Shown: positions 1-12,109, counted from the stretch's first letter. The stretch is DNA of 64,000 nucleotides from Malachius bipustulatus (GCA_910589415.1 OU342632.1:53061341-53125340); one strand, 5' to 3'. Program-made: numbers and translations. The notes: a model not told the origin generated them from the letters alone.

Positions 1-46
1 CTGGGTTGAGACGATCACAGGGTTAGGTATTTGCCCCTCTTTTACC

Positions 47-911
47 CGTAACAAGTCAATCAAAATTTTAAAAGCATTTATTTACAGTTACCAAATTTCA
101 ATACAACGACATATATTAATGCTGCGCGATGAGTTCGGATCAATGTGGGCTGTCCTCTTCCCTCGGTGCTCTGTCTGATTGGGTGCTGATATCGACGCTA
201 GGGCGCGCGTCTTCGTATTGGTCGCCCGGTCGTTCTATCACTGGAACTGAGCTCACCACGTCAGTCGCTCCACTGCCATCGCCCGCTGCGTGCTGTGCTA
301 GCAGCGGCCGCGGCCTCCGGCATACGCGCCGCGGCGACTTCGGAGAGAAATCATTCACGGACGCCTCAATCTGAAAAATACAAGCCCACTCACGGAGTAC
401 CGAGGAGGGTATTAATAAATAGCTCAGGGTCGACAACTCAATGCGTTGCGATCCCGACGCTTGTGACACCTGGCCCTCAATGCAGGCCTGGTGCCGTCTG
501 AAAGGGTCCGCCCGGGACCTCACTACAGCCCCGTTTGTTCCCTTATGTGGTCGGCAGTCGACTGGAGCTCAATTCACTCCTGTCGGGCTCCCGTTTCCGT
601 GTTACAGACAAGCTCAACTCAGTTTATTGGCTTGCCGTCACCGGATGAATGTGGCGGAGTGCACTCAATGCATGCCTCCTGCTGGGGGGTTAGGGGACCT
701 TCTTAGCTCAGTACACTAGAAGGGGTGAGAGAGCTTCTCGAGTCAGTTCCTCGGAATCTTCTGCCTTGCTGGTCCTCTTGGTCTGTTTATATAGCCGGTG
801 CCGGCGAGATAACCCGCTAATCATTGCTGTAAAAACTGTATCTTTCTGATAAACCCCTCGATAAATTAAAATAAATAATAATTAGCTGCGAATGCCTTGG
901 AATTCGTTACA
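47..911 (-). mobile_element. Probable LTR of a retrotransposon (minus strand)
   Basis: Read on the minus strand, the segment opens with TGTAACG (911-905) and closes with GTTACG (52-47), an imperfect terminal inverted repeat of the kind that bounds LTRs. A TATA box lies about 120 bp inside the 5' end, and an AATAAA signal (82-77) lies close to the 3' end. Between them is a GC- and CpG-rich block (about 120-720) that stands out from the AT-rich surroundings. The bases flanking the two ends do not match as a target duplication, so this would be a 5' LTR whose body runs leftward out of the window. The alternative is a CpG-rich host promoter and first exon. The open frame at 140-523 shows no recognisable domain. 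Confidence 0.42.
787..793 (-). promoter_or_regulatory. TATA box of the putative LTR or promoter
   Basis: The minus strand reads TATATAAAC here, followed by a GC-rich transcribed-looking region. The position fits the core promoter of the LTR proposed at 47-911. Confidence 0.45.
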
Positions 912-936
912 AGTTGAAGTTTGTAATGAGCAATTT

Positions 937-1182
937 ATGAGTTATAAACAAATGAAAATCGCGATTTTCCATTTTCAAAGCAGCTTATATTGAAAACGGC
1001 TTAAGATATGGAAAAACGGTTTACATGTCCCTATCTTAATTTTTAATTTGCTATCCTATCATGTAGCTGAAATTTTTATACCGGGTGATGAAAATAATCA
1101 AATTTTTTACTACTCTGTATAAAAATTTCATCCATCCAATAGGATACCGCTTGAAAAGTTAAGATAGGAACATGTAAACAGG
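937..1182. repeat. FB-A foldback family, partial hairpin copy
   Basis: The block starting GAGTTATAAACAAATGAAAA and its continuation (a GGTTTACATGTCCCTATCTT stretch, a GGGTGATGAAAA loop region) match the FB-A copy at 3211-3990. The second half repeats the first in inverted orientation (AAGTTAAGATAGGAACATGT), so it folds into a hairpin. The outer termini are missing. Confidence 0.7.
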
Positions 1183-1193
1183 AACAGCTGGGA

Positions 1194-1258
1194 TGTCATA
1201 TTTTTGGCACATTTGGTCACAGGCGTAGGTATCAAGTGGAAAAAAGCGAAGTTTGAAA
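1194..1258 (+). repeat. Dispersed direct repeat, copy 1
   Basis: About 65 bp here resemble 1625-1696: both have a GTC-rich stretch followed by the shared GGTAYCAAGTGGAAAAAAG. Family unknown. Confidence 0.55.
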
Positions 1259-1556
1259 AATGAAACAAAATAATAACACGAATAGAAATGCAGGAATCTT
1301 CTTTCAGTGGGTAAACATATTACACGTTTATAGGATCTACGAAGCTGTAGACTTTAGTATTTAATATAATTTTTAACTCGGTATTAACGTAGTTACTGAG
1401 AACAAACGTCTTGGTAGACACATAAATAATGGCAGTGTGATCTTAGTACCTCTATAAGATAAGACCCTCCAATACTTATCCTTAAAAATAAGAAACTTTT
1501 TGTGAGAATGAGAATGCGCTACCCTAGTAAGCGTCAATGCCGGTAATACAGGTTCC

Positions 1557-1865
1557 CTAGCCTACTAGGGTAGCCAGCGCCCTCAATCGTTGACGTTGAC
1601 ATGACATATAGATGTTTGTGCAGCTGGATATTACATTTTTGTCAAATTTAGTCATATTAATGGCGTCGGTACCAAGTGGAAAAAAGTAAAGTTTTTTTAA
1701 TTTACGCAGTGTCCTAGCTGCATCCGAGGACTGCGGTGCGTGCGTTGCGGTGCGTGCGTTGTAATAAACGATTGAAATAAAACACATGAAAAGTAATGGG
1801 ACTGTCCATAGTAAACGCGTTTCCCGCAAAAGTCGTACTATAAAACGACACCGCAAGGCACGCAT
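1557..1865 (-). CDS. Unrecognised reading frame with signal-anchor-like N-terminus
   Basis: A 102-codon frame opens from AAACAATGC, an acceptable insect start context. Its first 20 residues are Arg-rich (MRALRCRFIVRLL), then residues 19-35 form a hydrophobic segment (LLWTVPLLFMCFISIVYY), then a polar stretch. This is the layout of a type II membrane protein such as a Golgi glycosyltransferase or sulfotransferase, but no catalytic motif follows. The downstream third (about residues 55-80) lies inside a repeat also present at 1194-1258, so the real coding part, if any, would end before it. A GTAAAT splice-donor-like site follows the CTGC near 1705. It could be a first exon, a pseudogene piece or chance. 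Confidence 0.2.
   Translation of the reverse strand: MRALRCRFIVRLLRETRLLWTVPLLFMCFISIVYYNARTATHAPQSSDAARTLRKLKKLYFFPLGTDAINMTKFDKNVISSCTNIYMSCQRQRLRALATLVG
1625..1696 (+). repeat. Dispersed direct repeat, copy 2
   Basis: Second copy of the repeat at 1194-1258, sharing GGTACCAAGTGGAAAAAAG. It overlaps the C-terminal part of the minus-strand frame at 1557-1865, which weakens that frame as a host gene. Confidence 0.55.
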
Positions 1866-1916
1866 TGTTTTAAATTAAAATATTTAGTATTTTCATCTGT
1901 CAAAATCTTGCGATTT

Positions 1917-2045
1917 TTACGGCGGTAGGAATTTTTTTGAATTTCGATTGCCTTCGTGCCAAAGCGAAACATTTTGTGGAACAACAGAAATCTACTTTAC
2001 AAAAACAAGAGTCAAGGTACACTGGAGATGCGAAAATGTGTTTCG
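1917..2045 (+). repeat. Dispersed repeat shared with 38433-38560
   Basis: The two segments share, in the same order, TTTTGATTGCC-like, CGAAAYATTTTGTGGA, ACAAGARTCAAGGYACACTGG and GAAAATGTGTYTCG blocks. The family is not recognised and no coding capacity is evident. Confidence 0.6.
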
Positions 2046-2099
2046 AATATAGGTTTTCAAAGTAAGTATGAGGTCTATTAACTTCTATTGTAGACATAT

Positions 2100-3190
2100 T
2101 TTATTTAAGCTACCTTCTGTTTATCTATCAATTTTTCTATCTATCAAATCTACCTATTTCTATAGATTACTTGCGTCTTATTGTTTCGTTTCTGTGATTT
2201 TTATGTATTTCAAGCTCCAACAACCTACTGGCTTACAAAATTAAACGTATTTTATCTGAAACGTATAAAACTTCGAAAATAGTAAGCTGGAACCTAAAGC
2301 CCAATAATAATTATCAAAATAATACCTAATATACTTACAATGGGACGTACTGTTGAAATTTGTCACAGTAGGTACCTAATTGCAATGTTCAGAGGATAAT
2401 TTTACTGGATTTGCCAAAGATTTTTCCCTGCGGCGACTACAGCACTGATATGAACATAGCCTTACTTACTGGTACTCACCTACGAAAACAAACTTCTGGG
2501 CTTAAATCGTCTCTTTTCTTGCACATCAAGGAAGTTCGCACTATTGTCTATAGTCTATAATTTTAAATTGGTGAAAATAATAGCAGGAAGCAGTTTAATT
2601 TCGTTAAAACACTCGTCTAATGAAATCAAAATAGGGACAACACCGCACTCGAAATGATGAATGAATTTGTAAAATTTGTAATAATATCGTAGTCGCGTAA
2701 ACATACGACGTTGCCGCGCATTTTGTGTTTCATTTCTTAACATTGAAAATTATATTCAAATATGATTTATCCCAATATTATTGTTCGAGTTTATTAGAAA
2801 TATTATGCTATTTAATTATTAGTAAGAAGTACTTCGCGCGGTTTGTATTGATAATATCTTGTTTTTACGTCATGGTTTCAAGAACGATAGTATTGAAAAA
2901 TCTGGTCACAGTAACGGTTTGGCAAACATGCAATTGCGGAGGGGCAATGAATGATTCTGTAAAAATGTAAACAAGGGGGTCTATTTTATTTAGACGTCAT
3001 TGGTTAGTTCATATTTTTTTAGGGTTTAGCAGGGGGGTTAATAGTTACCCCCTCTGCTCAGTTTCTGAACCTTGTGGAATAGAACTTTGGTACAAAAACT
3101 AAACTCAATGGCATGAACTTTACTACTCTTGTTACATAAAACTGATCTATCAAATGGTGGCAAATATAAAATTGATGTTCCTGTCAACTT
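2100..3190. other. AT-rich stretch, nothing recognised
   Basis: No coding or repeat match found. The only local structure is a small palindrome at 3029-3057 (GCAGGGGG and CCCCCTCTGC arms). Confidence 0.6.
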
Positions 3191-3210
3191 GAAAACTTTA
3201 AATAGTATTA

Positions 3211-3990
3211 TACAGGGTGTCCCAGCTCGAAGCGGTCTCTACATATAGGCCAAACGATAGATTTTTTTCTAATATTTTCTTGAAAATTGAAGTATAGGAT
3301 CATAATGACCATAATTTAAAATTATTTTGGAGTATACAGAGTGTCCCATTTGACAATGGCATATCAAAGTTATTGTATTTTTAGATTGACTGAGAATAAA
3401 AAATAAGATTGGTTTTTACAGTTGGTGTTTAAATTAAGAAGTTTTTGAGTTATAAACAAGTGAAAATCGTCTTTTTCGAAGTTCAAGGCCCTGTACAACG
3501 AAAACAGCTCAAGATAGAGAAAAACGAATTACGTGTCCCTATACTTTAACTTTTCAAGTACTATCCCATGATGTAAATAAAATGTTTATACAGGGTGATA
3601 AAAAATTTGAAAATAGCTGAAATTTCTCAACGCGTCGCCAAATAAAATGAAACAAAAAAATTACAATAGTTTCTATACCATAGGATAGTACATAAAAAGT
3701 TAAAATACAGACATGTATAAGCCGTTTTTCTCTATCTTGAGCCGTTTTCGTTGTACTTCCTTGAACTTCAAAAAAGGCGGTTTATAACTCACAAACTTCT
3801 GAATTTAAACACCAACTGTAAAAACCAATCTTATTTTTCATTCTCAGACAATCTAAAAATGCAATAACATAGGAGCATTCCATTAAAAAAAAAAAAACAT
3901 AACTTTGATATGCCACTCTCATATGAGACACTCTGTATAATGTATAGTCCAAAATAATTTTAAATTATGGCCATTATGATGCCTTCTAAA
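3211..3990. mobile_element. FB-A foldback element, reference copy
   Basis: The left terminus is TACAGGGTGTCCC at 3211. Arms of more than 300 bp, roughly 3282-3606 and 3641-3990, are inverted copies of each other. For example, TTTTTACAGTTGGTGTTTAA pairs with TTAAACACCAACTGTAAAAA, and CAAGATAGAGAAAAACG pairs with CGTTTTTCTCTATCTTG. There is no coding capacity, as expected of a non-autonomous foldback or MITE. A TACAAGGTGTCCCA complement at 4514-4501 could be the right terminus of a larger element (3211-4514), which would leave a non-palindromic 0.5 kb on the right. Confidence 0.8.
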
Positions 3991-4617
3991 AACTAACTAA
4001 GTAAATAATTTTAACAAACTGCCAATTTTTTTTCAACCCGAAACGTGACATTTCAACTTAGATAGGTACCTATTGTTATTATTTGTTATACCGTAGTTAT
4101 ACATACGCTTTATTGTTGTCAAGTGTAACCATGGAAATAAAATTTGGGGAGAGCATAATTTCATTTTGAAACGACCTCAAGGTATTTTTTTAACCCTTGG
4201 CAACCTTGCATGGTTTTTAAGATTTTAAGAAATTAAGTTTATTGTTTTTGAACAGATGAATATGTTTAGATTTTCAAACATCGCATTTCACTATGTATGG
4301 AAAAGGAATTCAGTAATCCTTCGGAGCAAACAAAACTAGAGGTGTAATTTGGAAAAATAAACAAGTTGAGGATGATTACTTTGGTGTAAGAAGGCGTAAA
4401 GTTATATTGAGGGTACACAGCTGCAAAGCCTTAGTACTTAAAACAAATTTCATTTGTTTCTGTTTTGAAATAATGCACGTATCTCTTGATAAAGAAAATT
4501 TGGGACACCTTGTATAGTAGCAGGTACCTAATTAGAAAAATTCTAATTTATTTGGCGAGATCGGGGTCGGTCCTTCACGTCGGTCCACTGTTCAACTTTC
4601 TATTTTATTATTATACT
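3991..4617. other. Mostly unassigned spacer between foldbacks
   Basis: No coding signal. It contains one orphan terminus-like sequence, GGGACACCTTGTATA, at 4502-4516, which may close the FB-A element. Confidence 0.45.
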
Positions 4618-6161
4618 TACAGGGTGCACCTTATATCCTTCTCTATACAAGGTGTCCAGGTATGAGTGTAAGAGCTACATGTGGCGACCTTCCTTGGACT
4701 ATTTTGAGTAAAAAATCTTAATACAATAATGCTCTAAACGTCTTCACGGTGCCACAGGAGGTCATCAAAGTTAGAAATTCCTGGGGGTCACAAATATGCA
4801 TATTATTGAACTTCTATTTCCTTTTGCAGTTACGGTTAACATTTTCAAAGACTTTTGCAAAGTCTTATTTCATTTAATTTTCGTAACAGTGCAATTATGT
4901 ATTAACTTTTTCAACATTTCTAAAAAAAAAAAATTAAAAAATGTTAAAAAAGTTAATAATTGCATTGTTACGAATTAAATGAAAAAAGACTTTGCAAAAG
5001 TCTTTAAAAATGTAAACCGTAACTGGAAAAGGAAACAGAAGTTCAATAATATGCATATTTGTGACCCAGAATTTCTAACTTTGATGACCTCGTGTGGCAC
5101 CGTGAAGACGTTTAGAGCATTATTGTATTAAAAGATTTTTTACTCAAAATAGTCCAAGGAAGGTCGCCACGTGTAGCCCTTACACTCATACCTGGACAGT
5201 CTGTATTGTTATCTGTGAACGCTAAGAGATACAACAGGGTCGGTTAAATTAGAGAAAAGATGCACAGTTTTGTGGCCATCTCGAATCCGTCGAGCCATAT
5301 GTACAAGATATATGTGATTGCTCCTGAAATATCGTGAAAAAACTGAAAAATCGAAATTTCTTATTTTTTTCATATATTTTTTATTGTTGAAGATTAATAA
5401 ATAATTTTTTGTGGGCTTACATAAATCGTCAAGAGCTACACCCATCTGTCATTACAAAAATTTTCAAGGCCGGCTAGAACAAGAGTTTTCAGTCAACTTT
5501 CCTTTTTATTATGGCCGCCATATTATTTTTTTATGTCGTTCGATGTGAAAAAAATAATGGCAACCTAAAATTAATATGTTTAAAAAAAATTCAAAAATTT
5601 TTATTCTTCTTTTTTCAAAGAAAAACAAAAAAAAATCGTCGAAAAACGTTAACATTGTTAAATACGCCGAAATAGTGCTTGCCTTATGGTTTTTTAATTT
5701 ATCTATGAAATTCGGTCTAAAAAGTTTGTTTTTTTTGTAAAGAAAAAATAATAATAAATTTTTTTAAAATTTATTTTTTGAAGTTTAACAATTTTGAGTT
5801 TTTATGATTTTTTTACACCTAACAACATAAAAAAAAACAACATAAGAAAAACGAAAGTTGACTATGAAAATTCTGAGATTTAGTAGGCTTTGAAAATTTT
5901 GAAATGTCAGATGGGTAGCTCTTGCTGACTTATGTAAGCCCACAAAAAATTATTTATTAATCTTCAATATATGGAAAAAATAAGAAATCTCGATTTTTCA
6001 GTTTTTTCAGGATATTTCAGGAACGGTCACTGATATTTTGTATGTCGTGACTGATTCGAGATGGCCACAAAATTGCGCTTCTTTTGTCTTGTTTAACCGA
6101 CCCTGTATCTGTTAGCGTTAGGAGATAGCAATATAGAGAAGGATACATGGTGCACCCTGTA
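4618..6161. mobile_element. FB-B foldback element interrupted by FB-C
   Basis: Left end TACAGGGTGCACC at 4618 and right end GGTGCACCCTGTA at 6161 are inverted. After removing the insert at 4648-5203, the left arm reads on without a gap and matches the right arm: CCTTCTCTATA, then the TTGTTATCTGTGAACG region, then CAGGGTCGGTTAAA. Arms continue inward for about 250 bp (TCGAAATTTCTTATTTTTT; TGGGCTTACATAAATCGTC). Without the insert the element is about 990 bp. No open frame of note. Confidence 0.85.
4648..5203. mobile_element. FB-C foldback nested in the left arm of FB-B
   Basis: A 556 bp near-perfect hairpin runs from CAAGGTGTCCAGGTATGAG to the inverted CTCATACCTGGACAGTCTG. It is flanked by TA on both sides (4646-4647 and 5204-5205), consistent with a TA target duplication. 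Arms of about 270 bp pair along their length; the centre is A-rich (4919-4945). Its insertion precisely splits FB-B, so it is younger than FB-B. Confidence 0.85.
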
Positions 6162-6164
6162 TAT

Positions 6165-6930
6165 TAATTACATCACAGATGTCATTATATTCAATAACAT
6201 CACCCTTATATTTTAATAGGGTTTTACTTATTTATTTGTTTCTTTTGTGCAATTTTTGAACAGTTTGGCGTAGTCAAGTATTTTTTCTCTAAACCACCTG
6301 TCCGGACGTTTTTTAAATTTCACTAAAGATTTATTTTATTTTTTGAATGATTATTGAACCATAATAATTATTGCGTGCTATGCTACCTCGAGACTGCGAT
6401 TCTTATATTGTAAAACTGACAATTGTCCTGAGGATACGTTATAATACCTACACGCGAAACCGCAGTTGACAGGATCTTCTGATTTTTATGAAATGTTTTG
6501 AACGAGTATGCCCAATCATTGACGTACTGCCACTTTTTTTATTCAACGAAAGTGTTAATATTATGTTTTTTATCGGATAATACTTGAAAAATGGTAGGTA
6601 TAGGGATTATTTATAAATATTTATCGTACTTATATGGAAATGGGAACATATTTAAGTAGGCAATGAAAACCTGATTTGTCTGAGATTGAACCTGTACCTA
6701 AAGATGTAAAATGAAAGATTTTGATTGCTTACAGTTTTACAGATTCAATCTCAGATACCTATGTTTTTTTCAAGGTCAGCCTAAATTATTTTTTCACATC
6801 ATATTACTCTACTGAGGTTTATGACGTGGAATGATAAATGTTTCATACAATAGTTAAGTGTAATGTTTGTGACAATGAAATATAATTTTTTAAACTACTT
6901 ATATTGTTTCAGTTTAGCTGATTAGACAAG
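6165..6930. other. AT-rich stretch, nothing recognised
   Basis: No coding, repeat or structural signal noted. Confidence 0.6.
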
Positions 6931-6941
6931 CGAAACCGAAT

Positions 6942-7260
6942 GTATACAGGTTGATTCACAATAAGTTTTCCGTACTTTCAGTATAGAGGGTGATCAGTAA
7001 TTCGCGCACTCAGAACATGCTCTGATAAACTTCACTTTGTAAGAGTAAATTATTTTTTCATCGCAGTGTTGTAAGTTCTTTTTTCCAAAGATATGACCAT
7101 TTTTGTAAAAAATGATAGTGCCAATTTCCATGGCAATGAAGGCATTTTATTACCTAATTTATTTTTATCATTTTCAATTCCTATGTAACGATGGTTTTAT
7201 GGAAAAAAAGTTCAACTAAAAAATGTAAGTTCTTAAAGTAAAACGAATTTCTCTTGACCG
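6942..7260. repeat. MITE remnants with terminus-like sequences
   Basis: TATACAGGTTGATTCACAAT at 6942 and TATAGAGGGTGATCAG at 6981 resemble left MITE termini. Internal sequence around 7060-7130 (GCAGTGTTGTAAG, AAAGATATGACCATTTTTGT) resembles, inverted, the interior of the MITE at 59921-60545. No matching right terminus seen. Confidence 0.4.
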
Positions 7261-8640
7261 GGAGAAATGGACAATGAAATTAGAAAATGCATTTTCGAAT
7301 ATTTGAATGTCCGTGTAATGGTTTCGCTTGAATGCGAATGTCGATTATTTATTATTCTCCCTAATCTCTTAAAATCGTCTTTAAATTCTCCGCCGTTTTC
7401 ATCTCCTGTTACAAAATATTCTACAACCAATTTATGACCGTTAGCATTTTCCATCAGTGAAATAGACTTTAAACCGTATGGCCAGGATTTTGTGAAATTT
7501 ATAGCCTTTTTTTATTACTTCTCCGGAAAGAACTGCAGAAGAAAATAAATTTTATCTAAAAACTAAAAAAAAAATATTTTTTTGCATATTTCTCACTTCA
7601 TAAGATGTATCCAAAAGATCATGGAGAGTAAAGTAAAAACGGGTAAAATACCTAAATGTCGTAGCGGTTCATTATTTAACGCATTTCACGCTAGTCATAA
7701 GCTGAAATGTATCGATTGATTTGAATAGTCCAATCACGAAATTGCATTCAAAAACAACTATTGAACGCATGACGGCGCAAGAGACGTAATGAAAAACGTC
7801 ATAGCTTATTCGCAGATCGGCAAGATGGATGACAATTATTATTTTTGTTTTGTGTAGTTTCAATGTTTAGTCACCTAAAATGGATAGATATACTGTTGAA
7901 GATGATTCAATTAATAAAATATCTTTGCAAAAGCAAGCATTTTCTTTCGGAAATGGAACGGAAAATGAATATGAAAATGAACATTTACAGCACCGAAAAC
8001 AATAATGTTCAAGAAACGGTACTAAAAAGTGAAGTTGGGTTAGCATCAAAATTTAACATTAACTATTAACCAACAAACAACTATTAAATATAACACACTC
8101 GAACCTATAAATACACTATAAAATATGAATTCTTAATAGAAAGTTACAGCCAATATTAAACACTTTATTCTTATCTTTCGAATATAATTCTTGGGAATTC
8201 TTACGACTAATTTTTCGCATGATTTCTTATCCAAGGTAACCGCTGCCTTATCTGATTACAAAGCAGTGGCTGCTTGAGATGTCTTATTATTCTTTTATCA
8301 AGGCACGGATTAAGTGTTATTTATAATCATCCTGTCTTTTCCATTAACCTATCGCATTGACAATCCAGTAATTTAGTTTACAGTCGCAATTCATAGAGAG
8401 ATTTCAGTTGACTTTGGTGACGCAGTGGTGTAAGATGCAAGCAAAGTTTGGCCAAAACGTAGGTATCACACTTTTGAATAATTGATCAAACCTGAATTAA
8501 GCAGACATCCGCACGTGTTTCTCCAATATATGATAGGTATATAAATATAGATTCATAAGGGTATAATAGGTGCAATATCGTGTAATGAGAAGACATAATG
8601 AGATAATACCTACCCGCATCCTATCAAAGTTAAGTACATG
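7260..8640. other. AT-rich stretch, nothing recognised
   Basis: Several short open frames on both strands are present but lack motifs or plausible composition. I regard them as chance. Confidence 0.55.
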
Positions 8641-10009
8641 GATAATGGAAACACGCTTACCGGTTACAATTTTCCATTATTGCTTTGTGCTGACTGTGTT
8701 GAATCTCATCAGGCAACTACCGAGTAAGATGGAGACGGGATGACTCCGCCGCCGGTCGCCGATGCAAACTTGACGCTGCATAATTACCTGAAAAAGGAAG
8801 AGTGCAAGTATAGTTGATGGCCTCTTCATTTTTACATGCTATTGTGAGCTAATTTACGATCTTCACTGAATAAAAATCCCCATTTAAGGATTGTTTTCGA
8901 CGGACTACGCGGCTGCTTGCACGGTCACTTACCGATCGCTGTCTAGAGAAGTCGAAGAATTTCTTTTTTATTTTGAGTCTATCATTCCCTGCTCCTTTGG
9001 CGCGGTAAGAAATTTTATGTAAAGTATTCATTGGTAAATGTTTGCATATTTTCAAAACAAGGCAAAGCAAATAACAAAAGAGAAGGCAAGTTTGTAAAAA
9101 CATTCCTACAGTCACAAGAGCTACAGCAATTCAAGGCACTACATGTCGCCGCGTATACTTAAGCCTACCTGTATGCAAAAATTATGATTTTGATGGAATC
9201 CAAGACTGATGCTTGATGTTTTCAGGAACGCTATACATACTGATATGTCATAATTACTGATTTTAAGATGTATCTAATATCAAAATATTAGTTTAGCATT
9301 GCCAAAAATAAATTGTACTCTATTTTCTGTCAAGTATGAGCTCAGTGCTTTAAAAAGTTAGCTTGGCTGTCCGTTAAGGTAGCAATTTCTTGCTTTTTAA
9401 AATCCCTGTCTATGTATAATAAATTGAGCGCATCTTTCGATAGCTTCTACCCAGTCTAAAGACCACAGCACCTGTTCCTTGGATGAGTGAGTCCCTCGGA
9501 GCGCTAGTGGTAGTGTGGTTCCCTTCTCCCAATGGATATTGCTGTTCTTGTTCCATCAGCTATATTTTAATTGTGTTGAGCCATTTTGGAGACAATCGGA
9601 AAAAATATTTAACTTCGTTATGTCATGGTCATTTTTGCCTTTACCTACGTTAAACGTAGATAGGTATAACTGACGAAAATTACGTTACAACGAAATAAAA
9701 ACTATAAAAATGATTTCACATTGGTATTTCAAACGTGTACCCGATTTTCTCAAACATGTGCATTTTGTCTTGCAATTAACGTAATAAAATTGACTTAAAA
9801 TGTAGGTGCGACAAGAAAATCACCGGCTCAATTTTAACAAAGCCAATAATTTAATCCTTTTGTTTTTACCTTTGAAACCCCCATGGTGCGTCCGCCAATG
9901 AAACCCGCATATTACAAAAGTGATACCACCAATTCGATCGTATTGTCACATGAATTAGTGTTACCGGAAGAAAATATGTGTAAGATCGTAATGTTATTGA
10001 AGAAATACA
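8640..10009. other. Unassigned DNA
   Basis: A slightly more GC-rich patch at 8700-8790 (CTCCGCCGCCGGTCGCC) and another at 9440-9540 are not recognisable as coding. No repeats matched elsewhere in the window. Confidence 0.5.
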
Positions 10010-10405
10010 TACAGGGTGTTGATTTTCAAAACGGTCCATAGGGAATAGAGCATATTACAGCATTAACCCATTTTTAAATAGAACCAGACTTTATTATTAC
10101 CTACTGACTTATAAAGTTTTACTATTGGATTGTCATTGTCAAAACGTAGAAACGTCATTATTGTTTAGGCAAGGCATGCTATTTTATGATTAAACACTAA
10201 CAATTACTTGAATTTTTACTGAAGAATTTTAGAAAACAACGTGAAATTAAATTAATTTCTGATGTCAAGCGTTATGCGCAATAATTTTAGCTTCATTTTG
10301 ATACCAAAACCATTTCTGTCAGTTTAAACGGCGAGCAGAAATCCTCAAAAACCAATTTCGCAATGCTAATCCCCCATGGCCCGCTTTGAAAATCAACACC
10401 CTGTA
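10010..10405. mobile_element. 396 bp MITE with TACAGGGTGTTG termini
   Basis: Left terminus TACAGGGTGTTGATTTTC and right terminus GAAAATCAACACCCTGTA are inverted. Similarity runs for about 43 bp before the interior diverges. TA dinucleotides sit at both ends. There is no open frame. It resembles Tc1/mariner-type non-autonomous elements by target site and terminus style. Confidence 0.8.
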
Positions 10406-11820
10406 TATTAAATTCTACGATCTCATAACAACTAACGTGAACATTATATTCATATGTCAAAATAATAAAAATATAGGTCCCTACATGTCAAAAGAAACTA
10501 AGGTAAAATAACATAAAGGATAACAATGAAGCACGTTTTTACGTCACTCATTTATATACCTAACTCTAACACCAGCTTTAGGAAGAAATATGTATAGGTA
10601 TAACATATTATCAGGGAACCTTTGAACGAGATTGTTAAATATATGGAGGCATCATCAAATCGAGGGTATGTGTAGGTATATTTTCATAGTTAAAGGTTGC
10701 TAACATTTATATGATCAACGGTTTCGATAATAATAAGACTTATTATTGATCTCTTAATTAATCGATCAATTAATCTTTAATTATTTAATTAAAGACTAGT
10801 TATTAATCGAATTATTAAATGTATAGCGATCAATATATCAATTATTATTCAAAATCCCCAGAATATTACATTTTTTTATAATTTCATAAGGCATCCTCAA
10901 CTCCAAGAAAATATTTTTCTGACTTTTCAGTATATTTAATAATCTTGAGAGGTGCGACTGCTTTGACTGTAATATGCTTGTAATTAAATGCTAAAAAAAG
11001 TGATAAAAATTTCAGTCACATGTTACGGTCAAGTTTTATATGATACACGTCCATCTATCAAGGAGTACCAACCAGTTTCATCTTAATAACAAACTTTTTA
11101 ACTAATCTAAAATTAGCTTTCTTCGATAAGGTTTAAGTAAGCTAAAGTAACGGATATGGACATCTCAATGGAAAGCTGTCTAGCAGTGATTTGGCTGATT
11201 AAAACTGGCAGAAAATGTCGTTGCTGGGCTTAATCCGTTGTTAATATTTAAAAAGGTTGCTTGATTATCTATCACTGACGATTATACGTACATCCAACTT
11301 AGCATGCATTTTTAATCCGTTAAGAGCTGAACAGTTGGGAAAAGGTTAATTGCAGGCTATTTTTACACGGCTAGAATATGTGGAACTGGGTAAAACTTGA
11401 AAGGAGATATCGATTACTTCAAGTGGATTCAATTTTAAAGAAACGTTTAACATAGATTGAAAATAATTTAAATGCTAGTGACTAGTTTTACTTGACGTAA
11501 TTTCTCTAAGCGATTTGCATAATTATCCGTGGATAACAGTTTCAAGATTTCTCGTTACTTTTATATTTGCAAATTTCTAAACAACAATAATTAAGTTTCG
11601 CCAAGATGTAAACATTTTACCTAAGAGCGTCCTGCTGAAAAAAATACTGATAGATAACGTAAGTATAATAATATGTAAATATTATATTAGATTTGTGAGC
11701 TTCATAACTCTTAATGGCAAAAATAATCGGTAATTATTAGCTTTAAATTTATACGCATCATATTATTATACAGTGTGTTCAATATAAGAAAGTAATAACA
11801 TTCGTATATTGGAACCGGTA
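10406..11820. other. AT-rich stretch with TTAATTAA-type palindromes
   Basis: The segment around 10738-10830 has many overlapping TAAT/ATTA motifs and a GATCAATTAATC-like palindrome, a composition that homeodomain proteins could bind. Nothing else is recognised. Confidence 0.4.
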
Positions 11821-11825
11821 AGAGA

Positions 11826-11880
11826 TACGAAATCTGTTAAATTAGAGATAGGTTGCACAATTTTAATTGTATAAATTGAT
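11826..11880. repeat. Diverged fragment of FB-B arm
   Basis: AAGAGATACGAAATCTGTTA followed by AATTAGAGATAGGTTGCACA aligns with the FB-B arm sequence AAGAGATACAACAGGGTCGG and AATTAGAGAAAAGATGCACA at 5223-5265. Confidence 0.4.
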
Positions 11881-12109
11881 GTAAATTCAAAAATAACACT
11901 TAGGAAAATGAGGTTACAGTCATAAAATAGAGAAGTAAGAGATCATTATAGGAATTAATTAATAATTCTATACCAAGCAAGCAATACCATAATATGCGAA
12001 ATAACGCGAGTATGCTATTTTTTGTCATAAATGGACTAAATATGACGAGTATGTCATAATTATAAAGGTTGCGACATACATCACCGTTATTGCCGTATCA
12101 CCTTATAAA

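Noticed and set aside
7233..7454. 73-codon minus-strand frame as a small gene
   Set aside because: No domain, next to MITE remnants, and ordinary length for chance in this sequence.
10738..10830. Homeodomain-binding enhancer
   Set aside because: TAAT motifs are expected at high density in DNA this AT-rich; no other supporting signal.
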